Shown in pieces: positions 7,635 through 15,538 of a stretch of 64,000 nucleotides of DNA. Each line of letters begins with the position of its first letter. The stretch's first letter is position 1. The translations under genes were made by a program, and so were the position numbers. Source of the DNA: Bacillota bacterium (lineage in GTDB: Bacteria > Bacillota > UBA4882 > UBA8346); contig JAFABB010000033.1 in assembly GCA_023426245.1 (NCBI GenBank), positions 62,001 through 126,000 of the forward strand, written 5' to 3'. The notes below the pieces were generated by a model. That model was not told where the DNA came from. It ran no database searches and saw only the letters and a list, made by a program, of their open reading frames with translations.

Positions 7635-9272
7635 TTATTCGATCGACAACAAATAATAATAAAGCGGTTGTCCACCATAATATAATTCAAATTCCGCTTC
7701 GGAAAATTTATCTTCTAATTGATTAAGAAGTTCCTGGGCTTTCGTTGCGGTCACTTCATTACCGTAATATATTGAAATCAATCCACTATTTGCTTCAGGA
7801 ACACTGTTTAACACTTTTTCAACCACTTCTTCCGGAGATTTACCTGATGCAACGATTTCCCCGTTAACAAGTCCAATGTTATCACCTTGCTTAATTTCCT
7901 GGTCGCTAAATTGAAAACCGCGAACAGCATAAGTGATTTCGCAAGTAATAACATTACTGCTTTTTTCAGTCATTTGGGTTACATTTTCTTCCAATGAATG
8001 TTCATCGGAAAAATTCATCATTGCCGATAACCCTTCAGGGGTACTTTGGGTTGGGATAACTTTAACTTCTTTGGAAGTCAATTCTTGAACATGATTTGCC
8101 GTCATAATAATGTTACTATTGTTTGGTAATATGATGATTTTTGAAGAAGGTAAAGCCGAAACTGCTTTTGTTAAATCCTCAATGCTGGGATTCATTGTTT
8201 GGCCACCATTGACAACCACTTGAACCCCCAAGCTTCGAAAAATCCTTTCAAGCCCGTCTCCGGCAGTCACTGCCACAACACCGATTTTTCGGTTAGAATT
8301 ACCATCAACCATCATTTTAGCAAGCCTTTGTTGACTTTGCTCCACCATATTATGAATTTGTATTTCCGAGAGATCCCCAAGCCGGACTGCAAAGTCTAAA
8401 ATAATACCTGGGTTGTTGGTATGTAAGTGAATTTTTACATTATTTTCATCCCCCACCACCAACATACAATCGCCATGAGGACTTAAGCTATTTTTAATAT
8501 ATTCCAAATCAAGTTGTTTACCTTTTAGGATAAATTCCGTACAATACTGAAAATTAATTGTCTCACCAAGAATTTCGCCGTCATTGTCGGTATACGGAGC
8601 AATACTTACGATTTTAGCGGGAGTAACACTTTCCGTAGGCACTTCTTCTCCATGAAGGTATTTGATCATTCCTTCAAAAAAATATACCAGACCCTGAGCA
8701 CCAGCATCTACAACACCGGCTTTTTTTAAGACAGGTAACATTTCCGGAGTTTGAGCCAGCACTTGACAAGCATGTTGATAGATATTTTCAAGGTATACAT
8801 CAAGAGAAGATTTTTTTGTTAAATTCTCCGTAGCGTATTTTGCGATTCCTTTGATAACTGTTAAAACGGTTCCTTCAACCGGTTGACGAACAGCCTGGAA
8901 ACATAAAGTAGAAGAACCGTTAAGCCCTTTTTCAACTTCCAATTTGGAGATATGTTTGACTCCTTTGGGAATCGCTTTGGTAAAGCCGCGGAAAAATTGA
9001 GAAACAATCACTCCGCTGTTGCCCCTGGCACCCATTAATGCGCCGTATGCAGCGGATTCTAAAATGTCCTTAACATTTTCGGACGGATTTTGCATTACTT
9101 CCCGTAATGCTGATTGAAATGTAAGATACATATTGGTTCCCGTATCACCATCGGGAACGGGAAAAACATTTAAAGTATCAACTTCGGCCTTATGGGCATT
9201 GAGGCAAGCGGTGCCGGAAGCTAATAATTGTTTTAACATACTGCCGTTTATAATATCAAGCTGCAAAATCAT
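7635..9272 (-). CDS. fakA: Dak2-domain fatty acid kinase subunit (FakA/YloV)
   Basis: 545-aa protein. The N-terminal Dak2 domain (about 1-200) holds the metal/ATP-binding motif VPDGDTGTNM (39-48) and GARGNSGVI. A central domain and a DegV/EDD-like C-terminal domain follow (about 320-545). This is the FakA/YloV architecture, the ATP-binding subunit that phosphorylates fatty acids bound to FakB. It is flanked by the Asp23 gene upstream and a DegV gene downstream; the YloU-YloV pair is conserved in Firmicutes. Confidence 0.92.
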   Translation of the reverse strand: MILQLDIINGSMLKQLLASGTACLNAHKAEVDTLNVFPVPDGDTGTNMYLTFQSALREVMQNPSENVKDILESAAYGALMGARGNSGVIVSQFFRGFTKAIPKGVKHISKLEVEKGLNGSSTLCFQAVRQPVEGTVLTVIKGIAKYATENLTKKSSLDVYLENIYQHACQVLAQTPEMLPVLKKAGVVDAGAQGLVYFFEGMIKYLHGEEVPTESVTPAKIVSIAPYTDNDGEILGETINFQYCTEFILKGKQLDLEYIKNSLSPHGDCMLVVGDENNVKIHLHTNNPGIILDFAVRLGDLSEIQIHNMVEQSQQRLAKMMVDGNSNRKIGVVAVTAGDGLERIFRSLGVQVVVNGGQTMNPSIEDLTKAVSALPSSKIIILPNNSNIIMTANHVQELTSKEVKVIPTQSTPEGLSAMMNFSDEHSLEENVTQMTEKSSNVITCEITYAVRGFQFSDQEIKQGDNIGLVNGEIVASGKSPEEVVEKVLNSVPEANSGLISIYYGNEVTATKAQELLNQLEDKFSEAEFELYYGGQPLYYYLLSIE

Positions 9273-9358
9273 GCCTCCTTAGTCTGGTTTTCATCCAAAA
9301 AAATAAGTTAAAAATAATTGATAATCAATTCCTATCAATTACAAAAAAGTCAATTCAA

Positions 9359-9733
9359 TTAATTTTTATTAGTGCGTACACCTTGTACGATTACATTAAT
9401 TTCAGATACTTGAAGCCCTAACTGATTTTCAATTGCATATTTGACATTTTGAATGACATTCCGGGCAACTTCTTTGATTCGGACTCCGTATTCAACAATA
9501 ATATACAAATCAACAACGATTGAATCTTCATCAATGACAATTTCGATTCCCTTGGTTAGGTTATCCTTGCCGGTCAGTAATTCCGAAATCCCATCTTGAA
9601 TGTTATGAGAAGCCATCCCAACAACCCCGAAACATTGCATTGCCGCTATTCCCGCTACCATGGCTATTGCATTAGGTGAAATATTGATGACCCCGAGTGA
9701 TTGGTTGATACCGGAATTGGACATTTCTGGCAC
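9359..9733 (-). CDS. Asp23/Gls24 family envelope protein (YloU-like)
   Basis: 124-aa Asp23/Gls24 family protein. The segment GVINISPNAIAMVAGIAAMQC and the later VVDLYIIVEYGVRIKEVA are characteristic. Members are associated with the membrane and with alkaline or envelope stress. It is the first gene of the minus-strand operon that continues with fakA (86-nt gap) and is divergent from rpmB, the usual Firmicutes order. Confidence 0.9.
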   Translation of the reverse strand: MPEMSNSGINQSLGVINISPNAIAMVAGIAAMQCFGVVGMASHNIQDGISELLTGKDNLTKGIEIVIDEDSIVVDLYIIVEYGVRIKEVARNVIQNVKYAIENQLGLQVSEINVIVQGVRTNKN

Positions 9734-9847
9734 GTTTTTTCCTCCCTCTTTGTTTTAACCAAAAACTATAAATTCGCTTTAAAATAAAAATATCCTGCCA
9801 AATTATTAGGACTTAATTTAATAAGCTTAATTAACTAGCGAATTAAA

Positions 9848-10048
9848 TTAAACTTTATCTTCAAGAACTTCATTTAATGCTTTCAGTAACACTTCCAAAG
9901 AAATTTGGTGCATTTTAGCTCCGTTTTCAATCGTTTCCATCGTGATTCCCATGCACCCGATGCAGCCCATACCTAATTCCTCAAAAATTTCCGTGGTTTT
10001 TGGATTTTGCTGTAAAACATCAATAATACGGGTATCTTTGGTAATCAT
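9848..10048 (-). CDS. DUF1858 domain protein with CxxC
   Basis: 66-aa single-domain DUF1858 protein, also known as the hybrid-cluster-protein-associated redox disulfide domain. It has the typical motif GMGCIGCMGI with C29 and C32, a possible redox disulfide or metal ligand pair. Small proteins of this type occur in anaerobes. The gene stands alone: 114 nt separate it from the asp23-like gene downstream and there is a long non-coding region upstream. Confidence 0.88.
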   Translation of the reverse strand: MITKDTRIIDVLQQNPKTTEIFEELGMGCIGCMGITMETIENGAKMHQISLEVLLKALNEVLEDKV

Positions 10049-10438
10049 CCGGTGCCCCTCCCCAATTCAATCACTTCTACCAATTTCGTAGTATTTCCAT
10101 TCATAAAACAACTATGATAAAGCTCACCCATAATAATTTAGCAACTGAATTTAAACATCAAAAATAAAGGTAGATGAGAGCAATCCCAAATTCCTTCATA
10201 ACAATAAGACGAATAAACGAATAAATGATAAAATTTATCAATCAATTTTTTTGAGTGGATCATTTAAAAATAGTAAAACATCATTTGAATAATCTGTCAA
10301 TCCAAAAGCAACTCTTTCATGAATATTATAGGTAATATAGGAATGATTGACATATGGTAACGCCTATAGTTTAAACATTTTTCGAATTAAAATCAAGTTT
10401 TAACGGGTAGAAAATTTTTCTATCTAGAAAATACTTTC
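10049..10438. other. AT-rich intergenic region with no gene seen
   Basis: This stretch between the DUF1858 gene and the structured element upstream of rpmB is AT-rich, with stops in all frames. It should contain the DUF1858 promoter (minus strand). I could not single out convincing -35/-10 pairs. Confidence 0.5.
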
Positions 10439-10560
10439 AACCCGGATACTTCGGCTCGTTTTGCTGGCCGTTATCCAACAGCCACCCCGGCGGTATTTTC
10501 GCGCGCATTGATGCGCGACATCGTTGTCCCAGCAAAGCTGGGGTGGCTGATTACTTAAAA
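10439..10560. other. Unassigned structured DNA/RNA element upstream of rpmB
   Basis: GC-rich island in an AT-rich gap. A perfect 10-bp stem CAGCCACCCC (10479-10488) / GGGGTGGCTG (10540-10549) encloses a small GCGCAT (10503-10508) / ATGCGC (10511-10516) hairpin. A second hairpin, GGATA (10444-10448) / TATCC (10472-10476), precedes it. TTTGCTGG (10460-10467) is also the reverse complement of CCAGCAAA (10529-10536), which would cross the 10-bp stem as a pseudoknot or form an alternative fold. It matches no riboswitch or RNA family that I recognise. A dispersed non-coding repeat is the main alternative. Confidence 0.45.
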
Positions 10561-10713
10561 AAAAGTCCCTTTGAGGATAAGGGCATCGGGGAGACGCGTT
10601 TAGAAAATGCCTTAAAATCAACTTGATTCAATAAATTTTCCTTGTCAGTCAGCATCGTTTGTGGTAAAATAATTTTGCTCATGATATTGCTATATTTTTT
10701 GGAGGTGTTTTTT

Positions 10714-10905
10714 TTGTCTAATCGTTGTATGGTATGCGGCAAAGATTACCAGACCGGAAATTTGGTTAGCCATTCGAATATTAAAACCCATCACCGCTGG
10801 AAGGCTAATATTCGTTCAATTTATGCTGTAATCGATGGAACGAAAAGGAAAGTTCGCATCTGTTCCCGTTGCTTACGTTCAAACAAAGTTCAAAGGGCAG
10901 TTTAA
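10714..10905 (+). CDS. rpmB: 50S ribosomal protein L28
   Basis: 63-aa zinc-ribbon form of L28. Cysteines are at C5/C8 (CMVC) and C50/C53 (CSRC), with the conserved TGN.VSHSNIKT segment. The frame is open further upstream, but the TTG at 10714 is the likely start because GGAGGTG (10701-10707) lies 7 nt before it and the protein then has the standard length and SNRCMVCGK beginning. It is divergent from the asp23-fakA operon, as in many Firmicutes, and followed by a terminator. Confidence 0.95.
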   Translation: MSNRCMVCGKDYQTGNLVSHSNIKTHHRWKANIRSIYAVIDGTKRKVRICSRCLRSNKVQRAV

Positions 10906-10913
10906 GTATAACT

Positions 10914-10937
10914 AAAAGACCTTAGGGTCTTTTTTGT
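10914..10937 (+). terminator. rpmB terminator
   Basis: Stem AAAAGACC (10914-10921) / GGTCTTTT (10926-10933) with a TTAG loop, followed by more T residues, starting 8 nt after the rpmB stop. A short classical intrinsic terminator. Confidence 0.88.
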
Positions 10938-11040
10938 TTTGCTTTTTTACGGTTGATACTTTGTCACCCGGTAAATTTCTTTAAATTCTTCCGTTTTTTA
11001 GTAATGAGTTAAGTGCAAATAATTTTGGTGGTGAACTGTT

Positions 11041-11997
11041 ATGCCTCAATATAATCAACTTAAATTATTTACTGGAACGTCAAATCCTCCGCTGGGGCAA
11101 GAAATTGCCGATTATTTAGGAATTAAACTAGGCGGAGTTAAAATTTCCCGTTTTGCAAACGGCGAAATATACGTGCGTTTTGAGGAAAGCATTCGCGGAG
11201 CCGATGTTTTTATCGTCCAATCCTTTGCCAATAGTGTCAATAATATTAATGATACGATCATGGAACTTCTGATCATGATTGATGCTTTAAAGAGAGCTTC
11301 CGCCGGACGAATTACAACGGTAATCCCCTATTATTGCTATGCCCGTCAGGAAAAAAAATCCGCTCCCCGTGAGCCGATTACCGCCCGAATGCTTGCGGAT
11401 ATCATTTCGACAGTTGGTTCGGATCGCGTGATTACCATGGATCTTCATTCACCGGCAATTCAAGGCTTTTTTAATATTCCAGTTGACCATTTGACAGCCC
11501 TCCCGATGCTTGCTCAATACATTAAGCAGAAAAAAATAACAGATGGGGTTATCATCGCTCCGGATGCCGGAAGTGTTAAAAAAGCAGAGAAACTGGCAAC
11601 CCGTTTGGATTTACCCCTAGGAGTAATGTACAAACGTAGGCCTGCCCCCAATGTTGCTGAAATCACTTTCTTTATTGGTGAGGTTGAAGGAAAAGCTCCC
11701 ATTATTATTGATGATATGGTGGATACAGCCGGCAGTATCATCCAAGTAGTCAATACCCTTCTAGAACGTGGCGCTAAACCGGAAATTCATTTATTGACAA
11801 CCCATAGTATTTTTTCTCCGCCCGCCATGGAGCGTTTAAGCCACCCTGCTATCAAGGAAATCGTTGTTTGTAATACGGTTCCTTTAACACCGGAACGAAC
11901 TTTACCGAACGTTACGATATTATCGGTAGCTCCGCTTCTTGGAGACGCAATCCGCCGGATTCATCAGGATGTCTCAGTCAGCGTATTATTTGATTAA
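11041..11997 (+). CDS. prs: Ribose-phosphate pyrophosphokinase
   Basis: 318-aa PRPP synthetase, making the sugar donor for purine, pyrimidine, histidine and tryptophan synthesis. Visible features are the SRFANGEIYVRF N-terminal signature (36-47), the flexible-loop segment RQEKKSAPREPIT, the DLHSPAIQGFF motif (134-144) and the PRPP-binding loop DDMVDTAGS (224-232). Length matches class I enzymes. It stands alone, with its own promoter region after the rpmB terminator and a bidirectional terminator downstream. Confidence 0.95.
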   Translation: MPQYNQLKLFTGTSNPPLGQEIADYLGIKLGGVKISRFANGEIYVRFEESIRGADVFIVQSFANSVNNINDTIMELLIMIDALKRASAGRITTVIPYYCYARQEKKSAPREPITARMLADIISTVGSDRVITMDLHSPAIQGFFNIPVDHLTALPMLAQYIKQKKITDGVIIAPDAGSVKKAEKLATRLDLPLGVMYKRRPAPNVAEITFFIGEVEGKAPIIIDDMVDTAGSIIQVVNTLLERGAKPEIHLLTTHSIFSPPAMERLSHPAIKEIVVCNTVPLTPERTLPNVTILSVAPLLGDAIRRIHQDVSVSVLFD

Positions 11998-12052
11998 CGA
12001 ATTCATTGATCATGATAGATCTTCCGTTGCAAAATTTACTACGGAATACCGT

Positions 12053-12096
12053 AAAAGGGCTGTTTTTTTTAAATCCATAAAAACAGCCCTTTTTTT
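12053..12096. terminator. Bidirectional terminator between prs and the barrel-like gene
   Basis: AAAAGGGCTGTTTTT is mirrored by AAAAACAGCCCTTTTTT, giving a stem with an A-run on one side and a T-run on the other. It sits between the convergent prs (plus) and the 12108-12776 gene (minus) and can serve both. Confidence 0.88.
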
Positions 12097-12107
12097 GGCA
12101 TTTTATT

Positions 12108-12776
12108 TTATAATCCGATGGCGATTCCGGTGAGGAAAGTGCTTTCGTGATCATGCGTCAAATCATTTTCGTAAGCGAATTTAGCAGCCATTTTAGGACT
12201 GATGCGGTATTGAGCGCCCACCCGTAATTCCTGACCCTTCCAATTGGAAGGGTCGTATTCCATTTCTCCGCCTACGCTGAATCTTGAACCTAATTTAACA
12301 TTAACGCCCGGCGTTAGGGCTAAATTATGATTTTTTTCGGTTGATGTGGCGCTCCTGGATTCCAAATTGCCGTATGCATAAAAAAACCGTGTATCTTTCC
12401 ACAATGATATGCCATAGCTGGAAATTTTCGATTGATCAAGATCAAAACCGCCGTAAATTGTGTATCCGCTGCCGTGACGGCTTGGGGATATCAATGCTTT
12501 CACCAACTTTTGGCCATGAAACCCCTCTTTAAAATCCCCTGAAAATTGACCGCTGATGGTAACTGCGGGAGTTATCCCGTAACCGATTTCCATATTATAA
12601 AGCGGCGTGGGATTTTCTCCGGATTGAAAGGCTCCGCTCATTTCAAGCCCTAAACCTGCAGGTGCTAAAATAATGCCATTTTCAGCCCCTAGAGAAAAGG
12701 CATTTCCGAAAGCGGTTCCAACGGTGAGTGGAATCAATACAAAAAATGTAACGAAGGCGATGATTAATTTTTTCAT
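12108..12776 (-). CDS. Secreted beta-barrel-like protein of unknown function
   Basis: About 222 aa from the ATG at 12776. A clear signal peptide (MKKLIIAFVTFF... to about residue 23) is followed by a mature part made almost entirely of alternating polar/aromatic beta-strand-like segments such as GSGYTIYGGFDLD, FFYAYGNLES, RFSVGGEMEYD, LRVGAQYRI and a final TFLTGIAIGL. No Cys, lipobox or LPXTG is present. This pattern, including the hydrophobic C-terminal strand, resembles outer-membrane beta-barrels such as the YfaZ or OmpW types, which is unexpected in a monoderm. The frame is open from a GTG at 12788, but the ATG has AGGTG 11 nt upstream. I cannot assign a function. Confidence 0.65.
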   Translation of the reverse strand: MKKLIIAFVTFFVLIPLTVGTAFGNAFSLGAENGIILAPAGLGLEMSGAFQSGENPTPLYNMEIGYGITPAVTISGQFSGDFKEGFHGQKLVKALISPSRHGSGYTIYGGFDLDQSKISSYGISLWKDTRFFYAYGNLESRSATSTEKNHNLALTPGVNVKLGSRFSVGGEMEYDPSNWKGQELRVGAQYRISPKMAAKFAYENDLTHDHESTFLTGIAIGL

Positions 12777-12783
12777 CAAAAAG

Positions 12784-12813
12784 CGCACCTCTTTTCTTAA
12801 ATTGATAGGTGCG
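12784..12813 (-). promoter_or_regulatory. Hairpin covering the ribosome-binding site of the barrel-like gene
   Basis: On the minus strand, CGCACCT (12813-12807) can pair with AGGTGCG (12790-12784), closing a 16-nt loop. The Shine-Dalgarno sequence AGAGGTG lies in the 3' arm, a few bases before the ATG at 12776. The fold would hide the ribosome-binding site, which suggests translational control by a protein, temperature or alternative pairing. The pairing is seen in the sequence; the regulation is inference. Confidence 0.5.
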
Positions 12814-12962
12814 TTTTCTTGATTTTGATTGCACTTTCCTTTGATAATAATCTGTCAAGACAGTAAAAGAGAACCAAATGGCCTGTAAATTTGCAATAAT
12901 GGAACAAGAAAATCATTTTATATAACGAATTGGCAACATCGCCATATTTTGTAAGATTAATT

Positions 12963-13871
12963 TTAATTTTGGGCAAAAGCTTTTTTTAATTTGGCAATTT
13001 CAATTTTATTCATTGTAAACAGTTCTTCCATAATTCTTTCAGTCTGCTCTTCATTACTATTTTGCAATAACTCGCCCAATGCGGTGGGTATTATTTGCCA
13101 GGACAAACCGAATTTATCCTTTAACCATCCGCATGGTTGGCTCTCTCCGTTTTCGGAAAGCTTTTCCCATAGGTTGTCAACCTCTTCCTGAGATTCGCAA
13201 TTCACAAAAAAAGAAATGGCCGGAGTGAAAGGAAACGGATGCGCCATATAACCGTCGACACAGCGGAATTCTTGACCATTCAAGGCGAAAAGAGCTTCTT
13301 TCACGCTCTTTCCGGCGTCCGGATGCTTCAGTTCCCCTTTTGATTGATGATAATATTCAATTTGATGAATTTTCGATTCCTCGAATAAAGAAATATATAA
13401 ATTCATTGCTTCTTCGGCTTTTCCGTTTTGTTCACCGGTAAATATCAAAAAAGGGGTGATTTTAGGAGAACGGAGAGAAAGAGAAAATTGCCAGGAAACA
13501 CCGAATGGATCGGTCAGCCAGCCAAATTTCTCACGGAAAGGATACTTTCCCAGCGGCATTAAGATAGTTCCACCCACCTGAAATTTGGCCCAAAGATTCT
13601 CCATTTCCTCTTCGGTTTGACAGTTTACAAAAAACGACACCGCAGGTGTGAATGAAAACTGCGGGCCGCCGTTAAAAGCCACAAACTCTTCCCCATCCAG
13701 TTCAAAGGTTACCGACATGACCGAACCTTCCGCCCGCCCGGCTATTTCAGCTCCGGACTTACCATAACGGAAAACGTTAATAATCTTTGAACTAGGAAAA
13801 ATAGCGGTATAAAAATTTACAGCTTCTTCGGTCTGGTTTTCGTACCATAAATAAGGAACAATTTTCTTCAT
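12963..13871 (-). CDS. Two-domain PhnB/glyoxalase-like (VOC superfamily) protein
   Basis: About 302 aa from the ATG at 13871, the one followed by KKIVPYLWYENQ; the frame is open a little further upstream. Two tandem homologous domains of about 135 aa are visible. Both carry the pattern AV/AMNFYT/S.F..SKI, then VSFFVNC(Q/E)(T/S)(E/Q)EE and W.(T/K)D.FG(V/L)SWQ. This is the PF06983 family (often named 3-demethylubiquinone-9 3-methyltransferase domain or PhnB-like), whose substrate is usually unknown. A tail of about 40 residues follows the second domain. The gene is monocistronic. Resistance or detoxification roles known for VOC proteins cannot be assumed here. Confidence 0.85.
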   Translation of the reverse strand: MKKIVPYLWYENQTEEAVNFYTAIFPSSKIINVFRYGKSGAEIAGRAEGSVMSVTFELDGEEFVAFNGGPQFSFTPAVSFFVNCQTEEEMENLWAKFQVGGTILMPLGKYPFREKFGWLTDPFGVSWQFSLSLRSPKITPFLIFTGEQNGKAEEAMNLYISLFEESKIHQIEYYHQSKGELKHPDAGKSVKEALFALNGQEFRCVDGYMAHPFPFTPAISFFVNCESQEEVDNLWEKLSENGESQPCGWLKDKFGLSWQIIPTALGELLQNSNEEQTERIMEELFTMNKIEIAKLKKAFAQN

Positions 13872-14045
13872 AAGGGCTTCCTTGTGATAAGTATTCATAT
13901 CGATATTTTATATTACAACATAAAAAATATAGATTTACAACACGTAATCAACCACTCTTACAATTTCCCTGAACGCATAAGGCTTCTTAAACATTCTTCC
14001 TTACGAGAGTTTTTGATCAAGCCTTTGGCAGTTCCATTCCGGGAT

Positions 14046-14828
14046 TTAGGACTCACGGTAAAGATCTTTGGCTGATATCTCGGGATGATGATAGCGTTTT
14101 CTGTTAATGGTCTGAGTTCCATACTCAATGGCTTCCACCGGGCACCATTGAATACAGGCCAGACAGTGCTCGCAATTTCCCAGCCACTCGGGCTTTTCAT
14201 TGATCATTTTGATATTTTGAACGGGGCACACTTTTTCGCAAGTATGACACTGATTACATTTTTCGTTGGCGTTAAAATTCCGGTCCAGTTTTGGAAATTT
14301 TGGAAACATTGACCGATAAGCCATATTGCCGATTCCGTTGAAGAAAAAATTATTCCTTTCAATGGCGCTGTTTTGTTGATTTTCAATCATCCCGGCGATA
14401 GTTGCGACCTTTTGTTTTTCTTTTGAAAAAAGTTTTTCTTGTTTTACGTTTGAATAGGCCCCGTACTTTACCAAGTAGTTACCCGGCATTTTAATCGTAT
14501 ATCCGGCATTTAGAGTCAAACCTCTGGCGTTCAATAATTTTTGGGTTTGTAACAAAGTGCCCCCTGCCAATCCCCCGTAAGTACAGATGGCAAAGATATA
14601 GTTCGCCCTGTCCGGTTCCATCCTGTTGATAAAATCCACCACAATTCTAGGCATTCCCAAGTAATACACGGGGAAAATGATTCCCAAATTATCGGCGTTA
14701 TAATCAATCGATTGATTGATGACTTTGGGAATGGAAAAAATTTGGGCATCCGGTAGTTTGGCGGCAATATCCTTGGCCACGGCAAGAGAATTCCCGGTTG
14801 CTGAAAAATAAAACAAATGGGTTTTCAT
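14046..14828 (-). CDS. EFR1-type flavodoxin-ferredoxin fusion protein
   Basis: 260 aa. The N-terminal flavodoxin-like domain has the FMN phosphate loop FSATGNSLAVA (8-18) and PVYYLGMP (53-60). The C-terminus carries two [4Fe-4S] motifs: C191, C194, C197, C201 and C219, C222, C225, C229. This is the EFR1 family, electron carriers or reductases of anaerobes whose partners are mostly unknown. Its ATG overlaps the stop (ATGA) of the shifted frame of the upstream GNAT gene, so the two were translated in tandem. The last residues after the second cluster are basic and Tyr-rich. Confidence 0.88.
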   Translation of the reverse strand: MKTHLFYFSATGNSLAVAKDIAAKLPDAQIFSIPKVINQSIDYNADNLGIIFPVYYLGMPRIVVDFINRMEPDRANYIFAICTYGGLAGGTLLQTQKLLNARGLTLNAGYTIKMPGNYLVKYGAYSNVKQEKLFSKEKQKVATIAGMIENQQNSAIERNNFFFNGIGNMAYRSMFPKFPKLDRNFNANEKCNQCHTCEKVCPVQNIKMINEKPEWLGNCEHCLACIQWCPVEAIEYGTQTINRKRYHHPEISAKDLYRES

Positions 14829-15279
14829 GATTTCGACTCCTTTTCCTCAAAATATTTGATGAAATTTTTCTGCTCTTTAGTGCACGAGTATCCGCAGGCC
14901 ATATAAAATGCATGAGCGCCGGTTCGGGTAGCCCCCGATACCAAACGGACACCGTCAGCGCCGGTATCGCGCGCCCATTGTTCAGCGTGATTCAAGAGTT
15001 TCTTTCCAATACCTTTTTTTTGAAATCAGAGGATACTGCGATTCCCATAATATTTTTCAAGGGAGGCGCATAGAGCAAATCATAGTCGCAGGCATGAATA
15101 TAACCCACTATTTTTCCGTCAACCAGAGCCACCACTATTTTATGGGTACTATCCCTTAACAATTTTTCCAATTTCGCCTCAACGGCTTCGGGCGGATACT
15201 CATATCCCATTTCGTTCTGGTTGAGTAATTCAATGTCAATACAATCTCCGATCTCGCAATCCCGAATCAAAATATTCAT
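14825..15279 (-). pseudogene. GNAT acetyltransferase, broken by a one-base frameshift
   Basis: The frame from 15279 encodes the first part of a GNAT acetyltransferase (start MNILIRDCEIGDCIDIELL, with IVVALVDGKIVGYIHA). It ends early after 95 codons at an A8 tract (T8 at 15014-15021 on the plus strand). Adding one A restores the acetyl-CoA loop GIGKKLL and a normal GNAT C-terminus (AEQWARDTGADGVRL, then HAFYMACGYSCTKEQKNF) that ends at 14825, overlapping the next start. The 3' part is intact, so this is a recent mutation, a sequencing error in a homopolymer, or slippage. AGGAGGTG precedes the start. Confidence 0.85.
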
Positions 15280-15346
15280 TCTTCAGCACCTCCTTTTTTA
15301 ATAAAAGTTCAATTTTTAGGATACAAATTGTAATCCAACTTCTTTT

Positions 15347-15538
15347 TCACTTCGATCCCTTTTTAGCACTGGTAAGAAGAATTTTCCAAAATACTTCATC
15401 GTGTCCGATGATCAATGAGGCCTCAAATCCTTTTCCGGCATGGCCAATGAAATTGATGTACCCAAACATTCGCTTCAAAATATCGTACCTTTTGGGCACC
15501 GTTTGCCCATATTTGTATTTGGGATTTTTTGATCTGGA
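15347..15538 (-). pseudogene. Open coding-like segment downstream of the nucleotidyltransferase stop
   Basis: Directly after the TAA of the nucleotidyltransferase gene the same frame stays open for 63 codons up to a TGA at 15347-15349. The translation (including KRYDILKRMFGYINFIGHAG and ASLIIGHDEVFWKILLTSAK) has protein-like composition, with an internal ATG that would allow a 40-aa product. I do not recognise the family. It could be a lost C-terminus of the upstream gene, a remnant of another gene, or chance. Confidence 0.3.

Noticed and set aside
10424..10621. 65-codon open frame on the minus strand across the structured element
   Set aside because: Its translation follows the inverted repeats of the element and has no ribosome-binding site; most likely a non-coding frame.
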